This document shows, one piece after another, positions 1-11,983 of a DNA stretch of 64,000 nucleotides (positions are counted from its first letter, which is position 1; each line of letters starts with the position of its first letter). Location: positions 17,484,001-17,548,000 of the forward strand of contig CM060734.1 in NCBI GenBank assembly GCA_030704615.1, read 5' to 3'. Source of the stretch: Takakia lepidozioides. Lineage: Eukaryota > Streptophyta > Takakiopsida > Takakiales > Takakiaceae. The notes below the pieces were generated by a model. It was not told where the DNA came from. It did not search any database and worked only from the letters and a program-made list of their open reading frames with translations. The position numbers were made by a program, and so were the translations under genes.

Positions 1-832
1 ACCTTGCTATCGCAGATCTAGTGTAAATCGGTTAACTGCTGTCTCCAGAACACAGTTGAAGAATGAGCAGAGCATATGGCGGAGGAAGCTCAGATAACGA
101 CTGTGCATATTCTGTTATTCATTCCAGATATGCAGCCGTCCATTTTAATTACTTTTCTTGTGGGACCAGTGGTCAGAGAATCCATAGGGGCAGTGTCGGC
201 AACTGTTAAACCGTTAATCAGAACCTCATCAATAAACCCAATAACAAAGCCGACTTCCTGGAAGCATGCCACAGGATCCGAGAATGGGATTGCAGATTAA
301 GTAAATGTATCTATATACTACTACCAATGATCATGCGCACCTGGAAAGTTCCAAATGTGCAACGAATGTGGGGTTTGGATAACAAGGATGACCGTGTATG
401 ATATTCCAAAATTTGTCATCAAACTCTCGTTCATTTATATTTATTTGTTTAAGACTGCGCATCAATTTCTGGGATTCGCTGTTCTTTTTAAATATTGAAC
501 CAGTTATAATTTAGAACACGCCGTTTTGTTTTGGGCGGCACACGTCAGACATCCATAACTGAATACGAACAGCTGTACACCAATTGCTGGCATGTGCACT
601 AATATCGAAACGACTATGTGTAACGGTCACGCGGGAGGGAATCCGATGCTTCTAGAGACACGCAAGAACACAGGTTATCCCGCAAGAAATCGGGAGTCAC
701 TGCGTTTTTCTACTTTTCGCGCTTAGAGGGAGAGTGGTAGTCAAGCTGGAGAGGGTTCCTTCTAGAATACGAAAGAGAAGAAAGTCTCTTTATTTTACTT
801 CCCTTAGAGAGAGACGCAGAGCAAGAGAGCAA
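1..832. other. Upstream flank, no gene seen
   Basis: No convincing coding signal is visible. The short opposing ORFs near 76-300 have no recognisable motif and no splice context. The stretch ends at the first ATG of the transposase-like gene. A promoter presumably lies here, but I cannot point to a specific TATA or other element. Confidence 0.4.
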
Positions 833-3800
833 ATGACGAGGCGTCGTTTGTTGGAGAACACAGGGCCAAGGCAGCAGGTGAACGCGGAGACTGATTCACA
901 AGAGCAGACGGAGACTGAGGCAGCGGCTGCGACACAGCCGGCGATAAGAGTGCGCCAGCCTGTGGAGGCAGAGATGAATCGCAGGGACACTGAAGAAGGT
1001 GGAAGCACGCGGAACGCCGAACCTGACGAAGGTCAAGAAACCCTTGCGCAGACAGAAACTCCAGCAGATGTGAGAGGGAAGAGGAAAGCTGCAGAAGGGG
1101 ATCAAAGTTCAAAACCTAATAAGGTGCCAGTAAGTTTTATCATATAGTCTATGTGATTGCCTTTCAAGGAGTCCTTCCTCTTCCATTCTTTAGCAGGAAC
1201 TACTGAATCGCGAGCGTCGTTAACGCCATTCGATTCTGCTCATGAGATTTATGTACCTATGTGTTTGAAGAGAGAGTCTGCACTTACTATTCTCCCTAAA
1301 CTATACTGAATGTCGTTGCCGCCAATCAGTTGCACATATATGTCATTTCACAACACCGATCCGGCAGGTTGTTATCTTTTGTGATTGTCGTTAACGCCGT
1401 TCGCTATCGCTCTCACTTTTGTTTTGAATACGGCAGTCTCGGCTTTGCATCTGTAGATTGTGCTGAATTCTTTCACACCATTCATGGTGAGTTTCCTTGA
1501 TACAGAGTGATTGTCGTTACCGCCATTCACTATTTGCAAATGACTTAGTCAGAACTGAATGGCATCGTGCAGAAAACTGTGAGGTCGAAGCCTACAGGAT
1601 CAGAGGGGAAAGGATCTGGAGATGGGGACGAGTCCGCAAAAAGCTCAGAGAATACAGATGAAGCAGATGAATCCGAAGTGCACTACCTTGACAAGGTGAA
1701 AGAACTCATGTCATTCCAGAAGGTAAACTCTCAGGAGGTTATAAGGGACATGCTCGTATTTGGAGGGCGTCTGGACATACCTCTGTGCCGGATGATATCA
1801 ATGCCTGTTGTGCGTCCACCTCTTTCCCATGACATAACAAAATTGGAGAGTGATTTTGTGCATGGATATAGACTTGGTGCACAAGTTTTTTATGTGTCCC
1901 TGACGGATATAAATGGGAAAAGCACATTAGTTTCTCCAGAGATCAGTGATAACTGGGATGAGTGCTGGAAAGATGCCAATGAGGAGTTCGAGCTGGGCCT
2001 CATGATGGGAAAGAACACCCAGCAATTTTGCAACCACATGTTCTACGTCTGGGACGGCAACCACCGATTGCTGGCATGGATGGGATACATTCAGAAACAC
2101 CATTCGAAAGACAAAGACAAGCATGTTGCTTTGGAGGCAATGGTTTTGGATCCAGGAAACGACATCGCTAGGCTTCTTACAGCTATGCACGACGTGAACA
2201 AGTAAGTCATCCAGGAGATTTGATTCCCTCTGTAGTGTCTTGTTGATCCTCAAAAAACAGTGTTAAGGAATGCAATGTTTTCAATGTTTTTGCAGATCGA
2301 CAGAGAAATCGCATGTGACAACAAGCTTGGTTCACACACTATTCCGAATTCAGAGGATTGATCTGATGAAGCTGGATGATTTTCGGACAGTACTACCACC
2401 CAATATTATCAAGAAGTGCGAAACAGGAAGAGCTGCAGGCACTTGGTATTCTTTGCCGTTCTCCCAGGAAGTCCTTGACAATGGATTTGCAATTGTTCTG
2501 GAACATGTCTTGGCTACCCGTTTTCAGCTGCAGAATGGCTCCATCTTTTTGGAGAAAGAGGTTTACGATCTGAAAGGGAAGTTGGTGAAATATTCTTTCC
2601 AAAACCGTGATGAGACGGCTCATATCAGCCAGTGGAGAGTGCGTCCTGGTCGATACAGAGTACTTGGAGAGCCTCGGCGAAAGTCCCTTGGGTCATATGT
2701 GACGCCCGGGACTGCTGCTTCGGTCGTTGAAGACAAGAGGGAGGTGGTGGTGAAAAAAGAACAGACGTCCTCCACTCCAATCGTTGAGCTTTCGGATTCT
2801 TCCGATGATGACATAAGTGAAATTCCAAATCCAGTCCTTCCTACTGTGGTTGCAGAAGCTGATGAAGAAGAGATTTGTAGTGTCATTCCAAAATTGCGGG
2901 CGATGGGAGGAATGGCTGGATTCAAAAGCGAGTTGCGGGGAATTGATTGGGAATCTTTGAAGCAGGTGCCTGTGAAGTTCTTGCCGGAGACTTTTGATGG
3001 CGATATCCTATTCGAGCTGCCTCCTCCTCCGCGAGTTGGAGGTGTAACAATCATGATGCATGGAATGGACAAGAAACACGACGGGCACCCGTGGTGCAGA
3101 ACAAAAACATCCAATATTCAGAATGATGACAAGCTTGTTTTCAGGAGGACAGTTTGCAATGGACACCTTAGGTGTGATAATTTGAATTGCAGACACTTTC
3201 TTCAGTCTGGAGTTCATAATCAAAGCGAATGGGAGGGTCTGGCAGAGAATCCATTTCAGCCTGGGACTGCCCCTCCACCGGCAAACACTTTCGTCTGCAA
3301 ATTCTGCAAACTTGTGCCATCCTGCTTGGCGCTCTGCGGAGCAAGAATGTACTATGTTGTCCACCGTTTGAATACAATGACGAGAGCTTGTGTGCATTTT
3401 GGATTCCATAACCATCCTGTCTCGAAGGGGGATTACAGGGAGAGTGTTGAGACAGTATCGAGGTTGATCAAACAGGAGTTCGGGAGAAACCCATCCGCAA
3501 CAACATCTGCAATTGCTCTTGGCGCAAGCAAGTCCTTCTTGGAAAGCCATATTTTGAGTGAAGGAGATTCTGTGGGGACTAAACTTGACGGTGCAGCATT
3601 GGACCTGGTCATGGATCATTTCTCCACTTTAAGTTCACCTAACATTCGGCATCAGATCAATGCATTGAGAATGGGCTCTGGGATCAGAGGCTACATAGAC
3701 AATATTTTGGAATTGAAACGACTGAGCAAGTACGATTACATCCAGGACAATGTATTCCCAGGTCAAGGTGCCATCAAAGTTTTCTTTTCAAAATGTCGAC

Positions 3801-5919
3801 TGTTGGGGAGGGCAGTGGGGTTAGCCTCGTGAAGCGGATGCAGAAGACTGGGGACTTGCAGAACTGTTTTCTTATGTTTGATCATGTGAAACGAGTGAAG
3901 GATTGGACGACAATGGCTTGTCATGTCTACGATCCAGTGTACCAACGAGTTATGACAATTGCAGTTTGTGACATGCAATCCGAGGATACGGAATCCCAGA
4001 AGCTCATGTGGAATTCCCTGATACGTGTCATGGGCTGCCATGGGCTGCCATCTCCAAATTTTGCAGGTTTCATGGCGGATAGTGCTCAAGCAAATTTCAA
4101 TGCTATTCGTATTGTCTTCGGATCGGGCGACCCAAAAGTGCCTATGCCAGGAAGAGAGCGTACATGTCTATTCCATTGGACACAATCTCTGGAAAAACAT
4201 ACAAAGTCGGACATCAAACCAGAGATGCAGACTCAGCACCGTAAATTGTGCAAAGAGTACAAAGATGCTAGAACAATGAAGGAGGCGGACACTTTGTTCC
4301 AGACAATTCGTGCCTGGTGGTTCTCTTCTGGAGCTGCATCACTTGAGAGTATGAGAGCATTGGAAGATTGGCTGGCGTTTTGGCACTTCCGGTATAGACA
4401 GTGGGGAGCAGCCATGACAATGGTACGAGGCTTCTATTTCATGCTTTATTCATACATTTGCTTTCCATATTTTTGTTGCTTTCTTTATGTTGTTTCCTGT
4501 GCACTGTTCTGAAGTGTGGTTATCCTCTTTGCAGAACATGTCCATTGAGGAAATGGCAGACATGCCATCTTGCAATTTGGCAGAAACTGTGCACAATGCA
4601 TGGTTGCAGCAGTTTGGGAAAAGAGGTCGGGATTTGTATGTGGCAACAACAGATGATTTGATACGTGCCTTGCAACAACAAACCCGATACCGTGATTTCT
4701 TACGATGTGGGGTTGGTGGCAAGGGTCCGGACAAATCGGAGTTGATGTTGCGTGCTGCAAACAGATCTGGGGATCCAATCAAGATAGCACGGGCGGTGAG
4801 CATGTATGCCCAGGGAACGCCACTTGTTTCTAGAGTTCCACATCTTGAAGGGGAGGAGAGATTCGGCTCCTGTAAGAGGAAATTGAACACTCCACCTGGT
4901 TCGGATTCAGATTCCCACAGGGCAGACCGTGATAACTTCTCGAAGCCTCGTGTTCCCCTGCATGACAGCTCCGTGTCCGGAACCTCCATTGTGGAGGAAC
5001 CTCCAACACGACGGCAAGCTCCAGCATCAAACCGTGCCACTGAAATGGTGCAGGAGAGAAACAACCCCCTTGATGTGCTTGAGTCCGCATGCCCCGACCA
5101 CGTTTGGCACATAGAACGCACAAGTGTCGGGTCTCGTGTGAAATGTACAGCGATCAGGGCAACTAATTTCGAGAAGTGCACTTCATCTATATCCAGAGGT
5201 GGTGCCCGAACTCCTGCTCCGACTTTCACGGGCTTGATGCGTCCATACGGTCAACCAGAAGCCAAGAACCACAAGTTCTGGTTCTGCGCAGATGATTGTG
5301 CCAGATGTGTGCATGGAACTGTGCGTCCTTCCGTAGTGATGAAGCCATCTCCTCCAACCGTTTGGCCCGTGAAGGTGGGAACACATCTCAGCTTTCAGGA
5401 GATTGAAATGCTGGAGGAGGCAGGTTTTTCCCTTGCGAGACAACCCCAACTCCATGCATGTGCTACTACTCCTGCGTCCTCCCGGGTCCCCCGGCAAATC
5501 CTGACTTGTGGCCAACCAAACGAGATGGAAAGCTCGTTCGGCGTTTCCCTCCAACCGCTGAACACTTTGGCAAAGTGGAGTCCGCAAGAATGCTCCAAGC
5601 TCGTGTTGGAAGCACCACGGAAGTACCCGATCCAGGATATGGTCGGGTATTCACAATCATCACTTCCACATCTGCTGTTCATGACAGGACCTACGACATC
5701 ACGGTTTCCAATTTCCCCAATTGCACATGTCCTGATTTTGTGAATATGCTATCAACCAGTTTGGGCAAGAGAGGTAAATTCATACCCTGCAAACATTTGT
5801 ATTTCATATTTTTGAGGAGGATGGTTTGCGATCCCAAACGTGACAACTTCATTCACCAGGCCACTATGAGTTTCAACGAGGTCGATACTCTTTTGCAGCG
5901 GGATACAACACATGGGTAG
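833..5919 (+). CDS. MULE-type transposase-like protein with C-terminal SWIM zinc finger (spliced; two frameshifts)
   Basis: The model is ATG 833-1129, 1573-2201, 2296-4422 and 4535-5919. All three introns are GT-AG (donors GTAAGT, GTAAGT, GTACGA; each acceptor ends in CAG) and the reading frame carries across each junction. An acidic, Gln/Glu-rich N-terminus is followed by a DGNHRLLAW segment that resembles the ParB/sulfiredoxin-type DGxHR motif. A Cys/His module ending HFGFHNHP resembles the WRKY/GCM-like fingers of MULE transposases. The DDE-like core shows ADSAQANFNAI and a CLFHW (C-x2-H) motif. The C-terminus has CTC...CKH, a SWIM finger (CxCx(n)CxH), near 5729-5795. The frame shifts near 3785-3800 and again near 5460-5520, so this is either a decaying copy or carries assembly errors. 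It could be a host-domesticated transposase; I saw no terminal inverted repeats. Confidence 0.65.
1216..1528 (+). repeat. Four dispersed copies of a 16-bp motif inside intron 1
   Basis: The motif GTCGTTAACGCCATTC and close variants occur at 1216, 1312, 1387 and 1513, all on the plus strand within the first intron of the transposase-like gene. Spacings are 96, 75 and 126 bases, so this is not a simple tandem repeat. The copies differ at one to three positions. A splicing or transcription-factor site cluster, or a decayed repeat, are both possible. Confidence 0.5.
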
Positions 5920-6330
5920 CATGAACTATGTAATGTGGTATGTGGATGACCATGATTTGAAATGTGTAATTCACATCAATTCGTCGGCTGTGCAATGATA
6001 TGGCCTCCAACTATACGGAGTGAGGTCTGAGTGACAACTTTTAGGTAGTGCACATTTGTCATTGCACCGTTCGAAGTCTACATGTCTTGCTGTCGCTATG
6101 CACTACAATCATCTTTTGAAGATGATCATAACTCTCATTGTTATTTGAGGAGGGAGGAAGTCTTCTCGTGGCAGCCTTTATGGCGCACACTTTGTGAGGA
6201 TATTTTGTCGTCTTCGTAATTGTAAAAGTGAAACAAACATTTGTAATTGCACAATGTTGGATGCTGCAATTGTAGGCCTCAACGCTCGTCTTGATTCTAT
6301 TTAGGCAAGATTCCCTGCATTAATTCCACG
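5920..6330. other. 3' flank of the transposase-like gene, no feature seen
   Basis: AT-rich sequence with no ORF of note. It must contain the polyadenylation region of the upstream gene, but I could not single out a reliable signal. Confidence 0.3.
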
Positions 6331-6354
6331 GTCATAGGACCATCCACGGTTATA

Positions 6355-6560
6355 GGCGGCGCATGTTAATGCTGACGTGGCAGTTGACGGGCAGTGCCAC
6401 GTCATCATTTACCGCCACATCAGCATGCTGACATGACGCTCACGCCACGTCAGCATGTGTGCAGGCTCACGCCACGTCAGCTGGCGTGAGCGTACGCTCA
6501 CGCCACGTCACTCCTGCGTGAGCGTACGCTCGCGCGCTCACGTGCAACGCTCACGCCATT
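6355..6560. repeat. GC-rich short repeats built on CACGTCAGC and CTCACGCCACGTCA
   Basis: About 200 bases contain many copies of GCCACGTCA, TGACGTGGC and GAGCGTACGCTC in both orientations, so the stretch is rich in short inverted repeats. It lies exactly at the downstream end of the truncated methyltransferase of element A and may be the breakpoint or a separate small insertion. Confidence 0.55.
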
Positions 6561-6589
6561 GCGTCGTTGGAACCTCGAGCACCTCCCAC

Positions 6590-7601
6590 GTGTGCCATGG
6601 ATGTCTACACCCGTGGTCCTCACCGGCTCGCCCCCACTCGGTGCCTGTACCGTCTCGGTAGGCAGAGAGACCATCAAGGGAAGTGCATTCCGCACTCTAT
6701 GTTGCTCAGCCATAGCCAAGCTGATAATCCAGGTCAAGCAATTGAGATCCATTGCTTGCCCCAACACCTGACGACGTGATGCCTCAGAAAGAGAAGGCAC
6801 TGCCGTGGTCCGAGTGGAAAATCCCATAGCCCGCTCTCGCTCGTCGGCATTAGGCTCCACTAACTGTTGCAACTGGCTATCCCACAAGAGACCAGGTCCA
6901 CCATCCCGAAAAGCATGGGATCCTGGGAAGCTGAGCAGTGTAGGTAATGCTGCTCGTGGTTGAGCCACCCTGTTGACCACTGCCAAAGGCGAATGGTCAT
7001 CTTGTCTCACACGTTGAGACTGCCTTCTTGTGTCCAAAATGCCATCCACGGTGAGGTGTGCTGGCCGCTGCACCCCATCAAATGCACGCTTGAGTAGTGC
7101 GGGTGGCATCAAGTTAGTCCACCAAAGCCGTGGACGATGAGCCCGTGATCCCACTGCAGCTGCATCCAGCAGCACTGCTGACCCAAGCCACGACCGGACT
7201 TGATGCACACTGGCCATCACCCTGGCCCGAGAATCGCCCATCAGTGGCACATTCTCTAAGATGTATGCTGGCGATACAGCTTGATGAAGCTGCAAGTGGC
7301 GCAAAATCCGCACCATCTCCCAAAACAGACCCGTCCTCGAGTCTCACAATCCATTGCCATGCCCGGCTGATGAATGCCCTTGGCAGGGCCAACCTACCAC
7401 TATCAGATCAATGGAGCCAACCTGCTCCAAATCCTGCGCCCCCAGCAACGAAATGTCTGCTGGCAAGGCTTGTTGGTATCCACGAACTGCAGACACTGGC
7501 AACAAAGTAGGGTACTGCTGTACCAACTGAGCAACATGGCGCAGTGAGACGCGTCGTGCAGTCTTATCCCTCTCCACATACAGATAACGCCTTACCCGCA
7601 C
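6590..7601 (-). pseudogene. C5 cytosine DNA methyltransferase fragment (element A)
   Basis: Motif IV is GWPCQGHS (about 7400-7375), with the catalytic Cys in PCQ. Motif VI is ENVPL (about 7255). Motif VIII is HRPRLWW. Motif IX is NADERERAMGF (about 6850) and motif X is LGQAMDLN (about 6755). The segment between VIII and IX, the expected target-recognition region, is present. Motif I is absent because of the deletion that joins gag directly to a point just before motif II (YLYVERDK). The frame breaks between 7344 and 7316. The order is unpermuted, and the HRPRLWW and LGQAMDL regions read more like DNMT3-type enzymes than DNMT1, although DNMT3 normally has PCN rather than PCQ. The missing SAM-binding motif I makes activity unlikely. 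Confidence 0.85.
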
Positions 7602-9111
7602 ACTTGAGCTGTAGCCATGGCAGCGAGCCTCTGCTCTAGCTGCTGAAGCCGGTTGGCCATGCCTTGGTCAACACCCTGACCTCCGCGTCCTTGGCCATGT
7701 TGAGCTTGCCCTTGACCTGCACCTCGTGCCCGACCACCTCGTCCTCTCTGGGCTGGTCCACCTCGCCCCCGGCCACCATTGTTCCCTTGGAACTGGCCTG
7801 GGCGCAACTCAGGATGCAAGTCATAACACTGGGCATCTCCATGCCCATACTTGCCACAATGCCCACACTACAACTGTGCAGGCTGTACTTGTGCCGGCCT
7901 TCTGCCACTCTCTGGGCAATCTCTTTTGACATGGGGTCCTCCACATGTCCAACATATCACCCCTGGTTGTTGTTGGCCTGCAAAAGATGCCACGGGCCTC
8001 TGCACCTGAGGTCCCCTGTAAGCTCCATGGAACTTGGGTTGGGAAACCTTGCCCCCCTGACCACGCTGTTGAGCAGTCCCTTGTGCCTGTGGGCTGGCAG
8101 CTGCGCCTCGTGCAAGCATGTCCTTGCCAAATCCAATGGTAACAACTCGCTCCTCCACCATGTTGAGCTCAATCTGCTCAGCCAGCAGAAATACACATCT
8201 GCTAATGTGGGTTGGGCTGCTTGTAACAGGGTTGCATCTCGCACCCTTCTCTTGAGCTCCTTGTCCATAATTCCATACCAAAACTGGATTGCCTGAGCTT
8301 CAGTAACCCCTTGGGTCACACTTATCAAGCGCCTCATACGAGTGTACGCCTCTCGCAGGCTCTCACTGGGTTTGCGCTGGAAGTCTTGCAAACTTCGCAG
8401 CTTCTCTGTCCGTACACCTTGGTAGTTCCTCCGCAACTCCTGGAAGAACTCCACCACCGGGTTGAATCTAGGCACATGTGTTGTAGTTGTGGCAGGAGGA
8501 GTAGTAGCACCTTTTGAACTGGTACCACCTGCAGAAGTACCGGCACTACTTGCTCCACTACTAGTGCTGGCAGTGGAAGATATTGGTACTGATGCAGCTA
8601 CTGGTCGCGTCGTGCCTCGAGTAATGGAGACGTAGTCAGGTGACCAATACATCCTCCACTCCTCAATCTCTGCTTCATGTCCTCGCCTGAACTCATGGTA
8701 ATCGTCCATAGGCGGTCCTTCCAAATGCTGGAACAGTCCTTTCCACGCCATGAATGGGGTGAATAGCTGTGGATTGCGCATCTGCTGCAAATCACACCAG
8801 CTGTCAAACTCCTGGATAAAGTCATCCAACTCGATTGTGCCCACAGCTCCAGAGTACCTACGAGGCCCCTTGGTAGCTCCATATATCTCCTCCATGTCGT
8901 CCCATAACAATGGCAAATGAAACTGCACACCTGTTGATGAAGCCTCCGAGTCTGTGTCTGACTCTGCACTAGTTGAGGGTGGAGGTGAAGGTGGTCTGAA
9001 ACGAACACCTCGTCTGGTGAACCTACTCTCACTGCTACTGCATGTAGCCGTACTCCCCTCAGAACCCCTGGGTAACTCCGTGATGACACTCACAATGTGT
9101 ACCTCCCCCAC
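7592..9111 (-). pseudogene. gag polyprotein of element A
   Basis: The ORF starts at ATG 9111. An acidic, Ser-rich N-terminus is followed by a conserved block (WDDMEEIYGATKGPRR, TIELDDFIQEFDSWCDLQQM) and a retrotransposon-gag capsid core (FFQELRRNYQG, LREAYTRMRR, QFWYGIMDKELKRRV). A frameshift near 8190 moves to another frame that ends in one CCHC knuckle, CWTCGGPHVKRDC (C-x2-C-x4-H-x4-C), near 7950-7910. A Gly/Arg-rich RNA-binding-like segment and a short coiled-coil-like LQQLEQRLAAMA stretch follow. The same order appears in copies B and C, which supports the reading. Confidence 0.85.
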
Positions 9112-9353
9112 GTGACACTATAAGGCTCTATTACTAATTCTAATAGTGACACGGGTAGGCATCTGTTGCAGTTTAAGGGTCATATCCCAGTGGCTCAGGG
9201 CACCTGCACCTGCATCCACCGCAAGAACTCCTATGGTTGGCTGGTCATCAACCCAGTCTCACCATAGAAGAAACACTGGTGGTCTTGCTGGTCATCACTC
9301 CAGCCTCACCACCGACAACATACTCTAGGATTGACCGGTGATCAAATCCGGCC

Positions 9354-9640
9354 TAATCCCTATGAAAGCAAGCGCCCACACAAAACCAACATGGCGCACA
9401 GTCAAGCATGCAGGTGTTGGGGGGGATCCAAACACAAGAAATCAAAACATCAACACCCCCACACCAAAATCCATCTGCAGTGCTGACCTGCAGAATATCC
9501 CAGCCCAAAACCCCGGATTGACTGGCCTCCACCAAGAGAGGCTTTGGCAACTACGAGTACAAGGTAATGAAAATAGTACAGAGATGGAGGGGAAGAATAG
9601 AAGCCCGCCCAAGCAAGATCTAATCCTGATCTATGCTATC
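9354..9640 (-). repeat. LTR 3'-end remnant of element A
   Basis: The sequence from 9354 rightwards matches the LTR end of element B (26,154-26,440), including AGCGCCCACACAAAAC and the CAAGCATGCAGGTG region. It is adjacent to the leader motif shared by A, B and C. Similarity fades after about 9560-9640, so the rest of this LTR is missing or highly diverged. Confidence 0.65.
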
Positions 9641-10379
9641 AACTGCCAGACTTCTCTCAAAGTGCCTTGCTCTGCATGATGGTAAGGTGTAGGAGGTATA
9701 TCTATGTCCAGAAACCTGCCACTAACCTTGTCCCAAGCTACAGTAGCTCGCTCTAACCAACCCTCCTCCTCTTTCTGCTAGGTAGAGACAAAGCAATACT
9801 CCCCTATCTCCCGCTCATTGAACACTAAAGAAAACAAAGGTAGGGTCTGATAGTCTCTCAACTCGAAAGCTTTGAGACGGTTGCGGGTGTCCTCATTGCG
9901 AATGACTGCATCTCCTTCAAGCAAAACAAACTTGTCATTGCTAATGAACCCCCGCTCGTGGTTGCCTTGTGCAGAGCGTATCCGGCTGCAACCATGTTTG
10001 ATTGCACAAACTTGTGCAGCTCCTGCTCCTCTGCTCCAGTACACCACGGCCTTGTGGCTGAACACCTTGATCCCTGGGGCTGTCTTTGGTTGTGTTCCAA
10101 GCCTAGCTTTCACCCACTTTGGTATTTCACCTACAGCTGCAGAACTGCTGGCTCCAACAGAGTTCGGACTATCCAAAGCAACATTGAGGCCCTCAACGCC
10201 AACTACAGCAGTTTGTTATCTACTGCTAATGCCTGACTCCCAGTATGCAATCAACTCATCCAGCTGTTCTCCACTCAAATCAGTCTGAGTTCCTTGGGAA
10301 ACATAAATCCTGTCCCCTTGTGTGCACAGGCTAAGAGACGAGACCTGCCCTTCAATTACGTCCTCATTTCCCCCAGCCA
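9637..10379 (-). pseudogene. Decayed coding region of unknown function
   Basis: Reading from ATG 10379, one frame stays coding-like (MAGGNEDVIEGQ, then YWESGISSR) across an in-frame TAA near 10218. It continues through WVKARLGTQPKTAPG and FNEREIGEYCFVST to a TAG at about 9779 and resumes as QKEEEGWLERATVAWDKVSG. I recognise no domain. It sits just beyond the LTR remnant of element A and may be part of another element or a host gene fragment. Confidence 0.35.
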
Positions 10380-10620
10380 TACAAGGAGAACATCCACAGA
10401 CTTGTCTCTCATATAGACCAGAACAAGTTCTAGAAACAGAATTGTGGATCTTTCATGGCACACTCACACTCTAAAAATTCCATAGATTTTTAGCAGAGTC
10501 CCAAAAACAAAAACCAGGTCTAGATAGGTAGATATCCCCTTTCTGCAGCTATCCCCTCAAGAACTGAGTCAAACGAAGCTCATTTGACAAAGATATGACC
10601 AACCAGGCTCTTTAAACATA

Positions 10621-10672
10621 ACACCTTTTTTTTCTTTTCTTTTTTTTCTTTTCTTTTCTTTTTTTTAAAATA
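10621..10672. repeat. Polypyrimidine tract, T-runs with C interruptions
   Basis: About 50 bases made of runs of T broken by single C. This could be the reverse complement of a poly(A) tail of a minus-strand retroposon, or a simple repeat. No matching element body was recognised beside it. Confidence 0.5.
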
Positions 10673-11149
10673 TAAGACAAAACAAATACAAGGAAAACTC
10701 TATTTTCAATACTTGTCTTGGTTCCCTGTTCCCTGGTTTCTTGTTCCCTGGTTCCCAGTGACTGGCTCTCCTCCAGTCGAGATCCGTAGCTATGCTGAGC
10801 CTTAATCCTTTGCACCAATATTCCCAACAAAAGCAGGAACACTTACAATGCAACCCCGGAAAGCACCAGATCGGAAATATCTGATCGGGCTCAGCACTAT
10901 AGTGCCAGGGGGACATAAACCAGATTTTAGGAGCAGCCAGAGGAAATGCAAGTTATGCCAGCATCATCCAGACCATCCCTGCATCTTGGATATGCATCCT
11001 CCAGCAAGGGCCGTTGCCTCCATTGCCCGACACTTGGTTACATGCTCAGCCAAACCTAATTAGGTCATTTCCGTGACAGATTTCAGCGGCATTCAAATCA
11101 CTGGCCTCGCTATGCACTGCTGCCCTCAATCAAACATCCTGCAAAGCTG

Positions 11150-11610
11150 GCTGTCTTTCTCTGGCAGATCGCAAATAGAATTCTAAAGGTAGGGCGTTGG
11201 CTTCAATTCACCCGTGCACTGCTCTGCACATGCTGCTCACTTGGGGTTTCAGAATCCCTGGAACACTGCCTACTGCAATGCAACATACCTTCAAAAATCT
11301 GACCCAAGATTCACTGGCTGCTCGGACACCGGCATGACCAAACCTCTTTAACTCCAATCAGCCTGCTACTGAATTACGATCTCAATGCCCAGTTGAGCTG
11401 CCAGTCTCGCATTCACTGTCCCCACCAAGGCAGCTGCATGAATACTATGAATACCATCACAGCTCCCATCTTCCACTCTAACCGGTTGGATGAGTACGGC
11501 CTTGAGGTCTGGTCAAGGCCACCAACTGCACCTGGGTTGTCCCAGTTCTCTGTTGCCCAGTTCGGGTCACCTTGCTAATCGTTGGTGTTTTCAAACGGGT
11601 TTATCCCATA
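11150..11610 (+). pseudogene. Non-LTR retrotransposon fragment, RT zinc-binding (zf-RVT-like) domain
   Basis: In the frame containing TGG at about 11163 the translation reads WQIANRILKVGRWLQ, then CTCCSLGVSESLEHCLLQC. This matches the zf-RVT pattern found after the RT in plant LINEs, where C-x2-C and an ESxxHxxxxC motif bind zinc. A TGA interrupts it near 11301, then coding-like sequence resumes (PKIHWLLGHRHD). Only the C-terminal portion of a LINE ORF2 is visible; no RT core was found nearby. Confidence 0.55.
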
Positions 11611-11683
11611 CACCAGACAAAGGGATAATCAGGAAAGTCTGGAGTTCAGAAGCTGATAGAGCTCATATTCCTGCACCAATTAA

Positions 11684-11983
11684 ATGAATGTGGTATCTCG
11701 CACTAAGACTCCTAGGACCAGCATCTGTGCAGAAGTAAGTACCCTTGACGCCGAAATGACAGTAGAGGCAAGTGATCAGTTGGAAGTGTTCAATGATGAG
11801 ACAAGTAGAGCTGGAGCTCCCTTGACCTGTATCGCCACAATCCTGCACCAAGTCAGGAGGACTTGTGAGGACTTGGTCTTAAAGGAAGAACTTATCTTTC
11901 AACAATCAGAACCATTGGCGGGACGGAGGAGCAGTGTCAGATATATGGTGACAAACTTGGACTCGGGCAGTGTGCTGAGTTGA
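11684..11983 (+). CDS. Short hypothetical ORF (99 aa), unrecognised
   Basis: An open frame from ATG 11684 has balanced composition (AEMTVEASDQLEVFNDETS, then TCEDLVLKEELIFQQ) and could be an exon or a remnant of the adjacent LINE. There is no motif, and no splice or promoter evidence was identified. Confidence 0.2.
   Translation: MNVVSRTKTPRTSICAEVSTLDAEMTVEASDQLEVFNDETSRAGAPLTCIATILHQVRRTCEDLVLKEELIFQQSEPLAGRRSSVRYMVTNLDSGSVLS

Larger units (their letters stand above)
6570..9640 (-). mobile_element. Ty3/gypsy remnant A: LTR end, gag and C5-methyltransferase
   Basis: On the minus strand the order is LTR remnant (about 9640-9354), a conserved leader including GATTTGATCACCGG, gag (9111-7592) and a methyltransferase (7601 to about 6590). 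Compared with element B, everything from the gag C-terminus through protease to methyltransferase motif I is missing, and so are RT, RNase H and integrase. It is therefore an internally deleted and 3'-truncated copy. No downstream LTR is seen; the copy ends at the CACGTCA repeats. Confidence 0.8.

Noticed and set aside
3762-3810. A 49-bp intron to explain the frame change at 3.8 kb
   Set aside because: The only plausible AG leaves the wrong phase, so a frameshift is the simpler reading.
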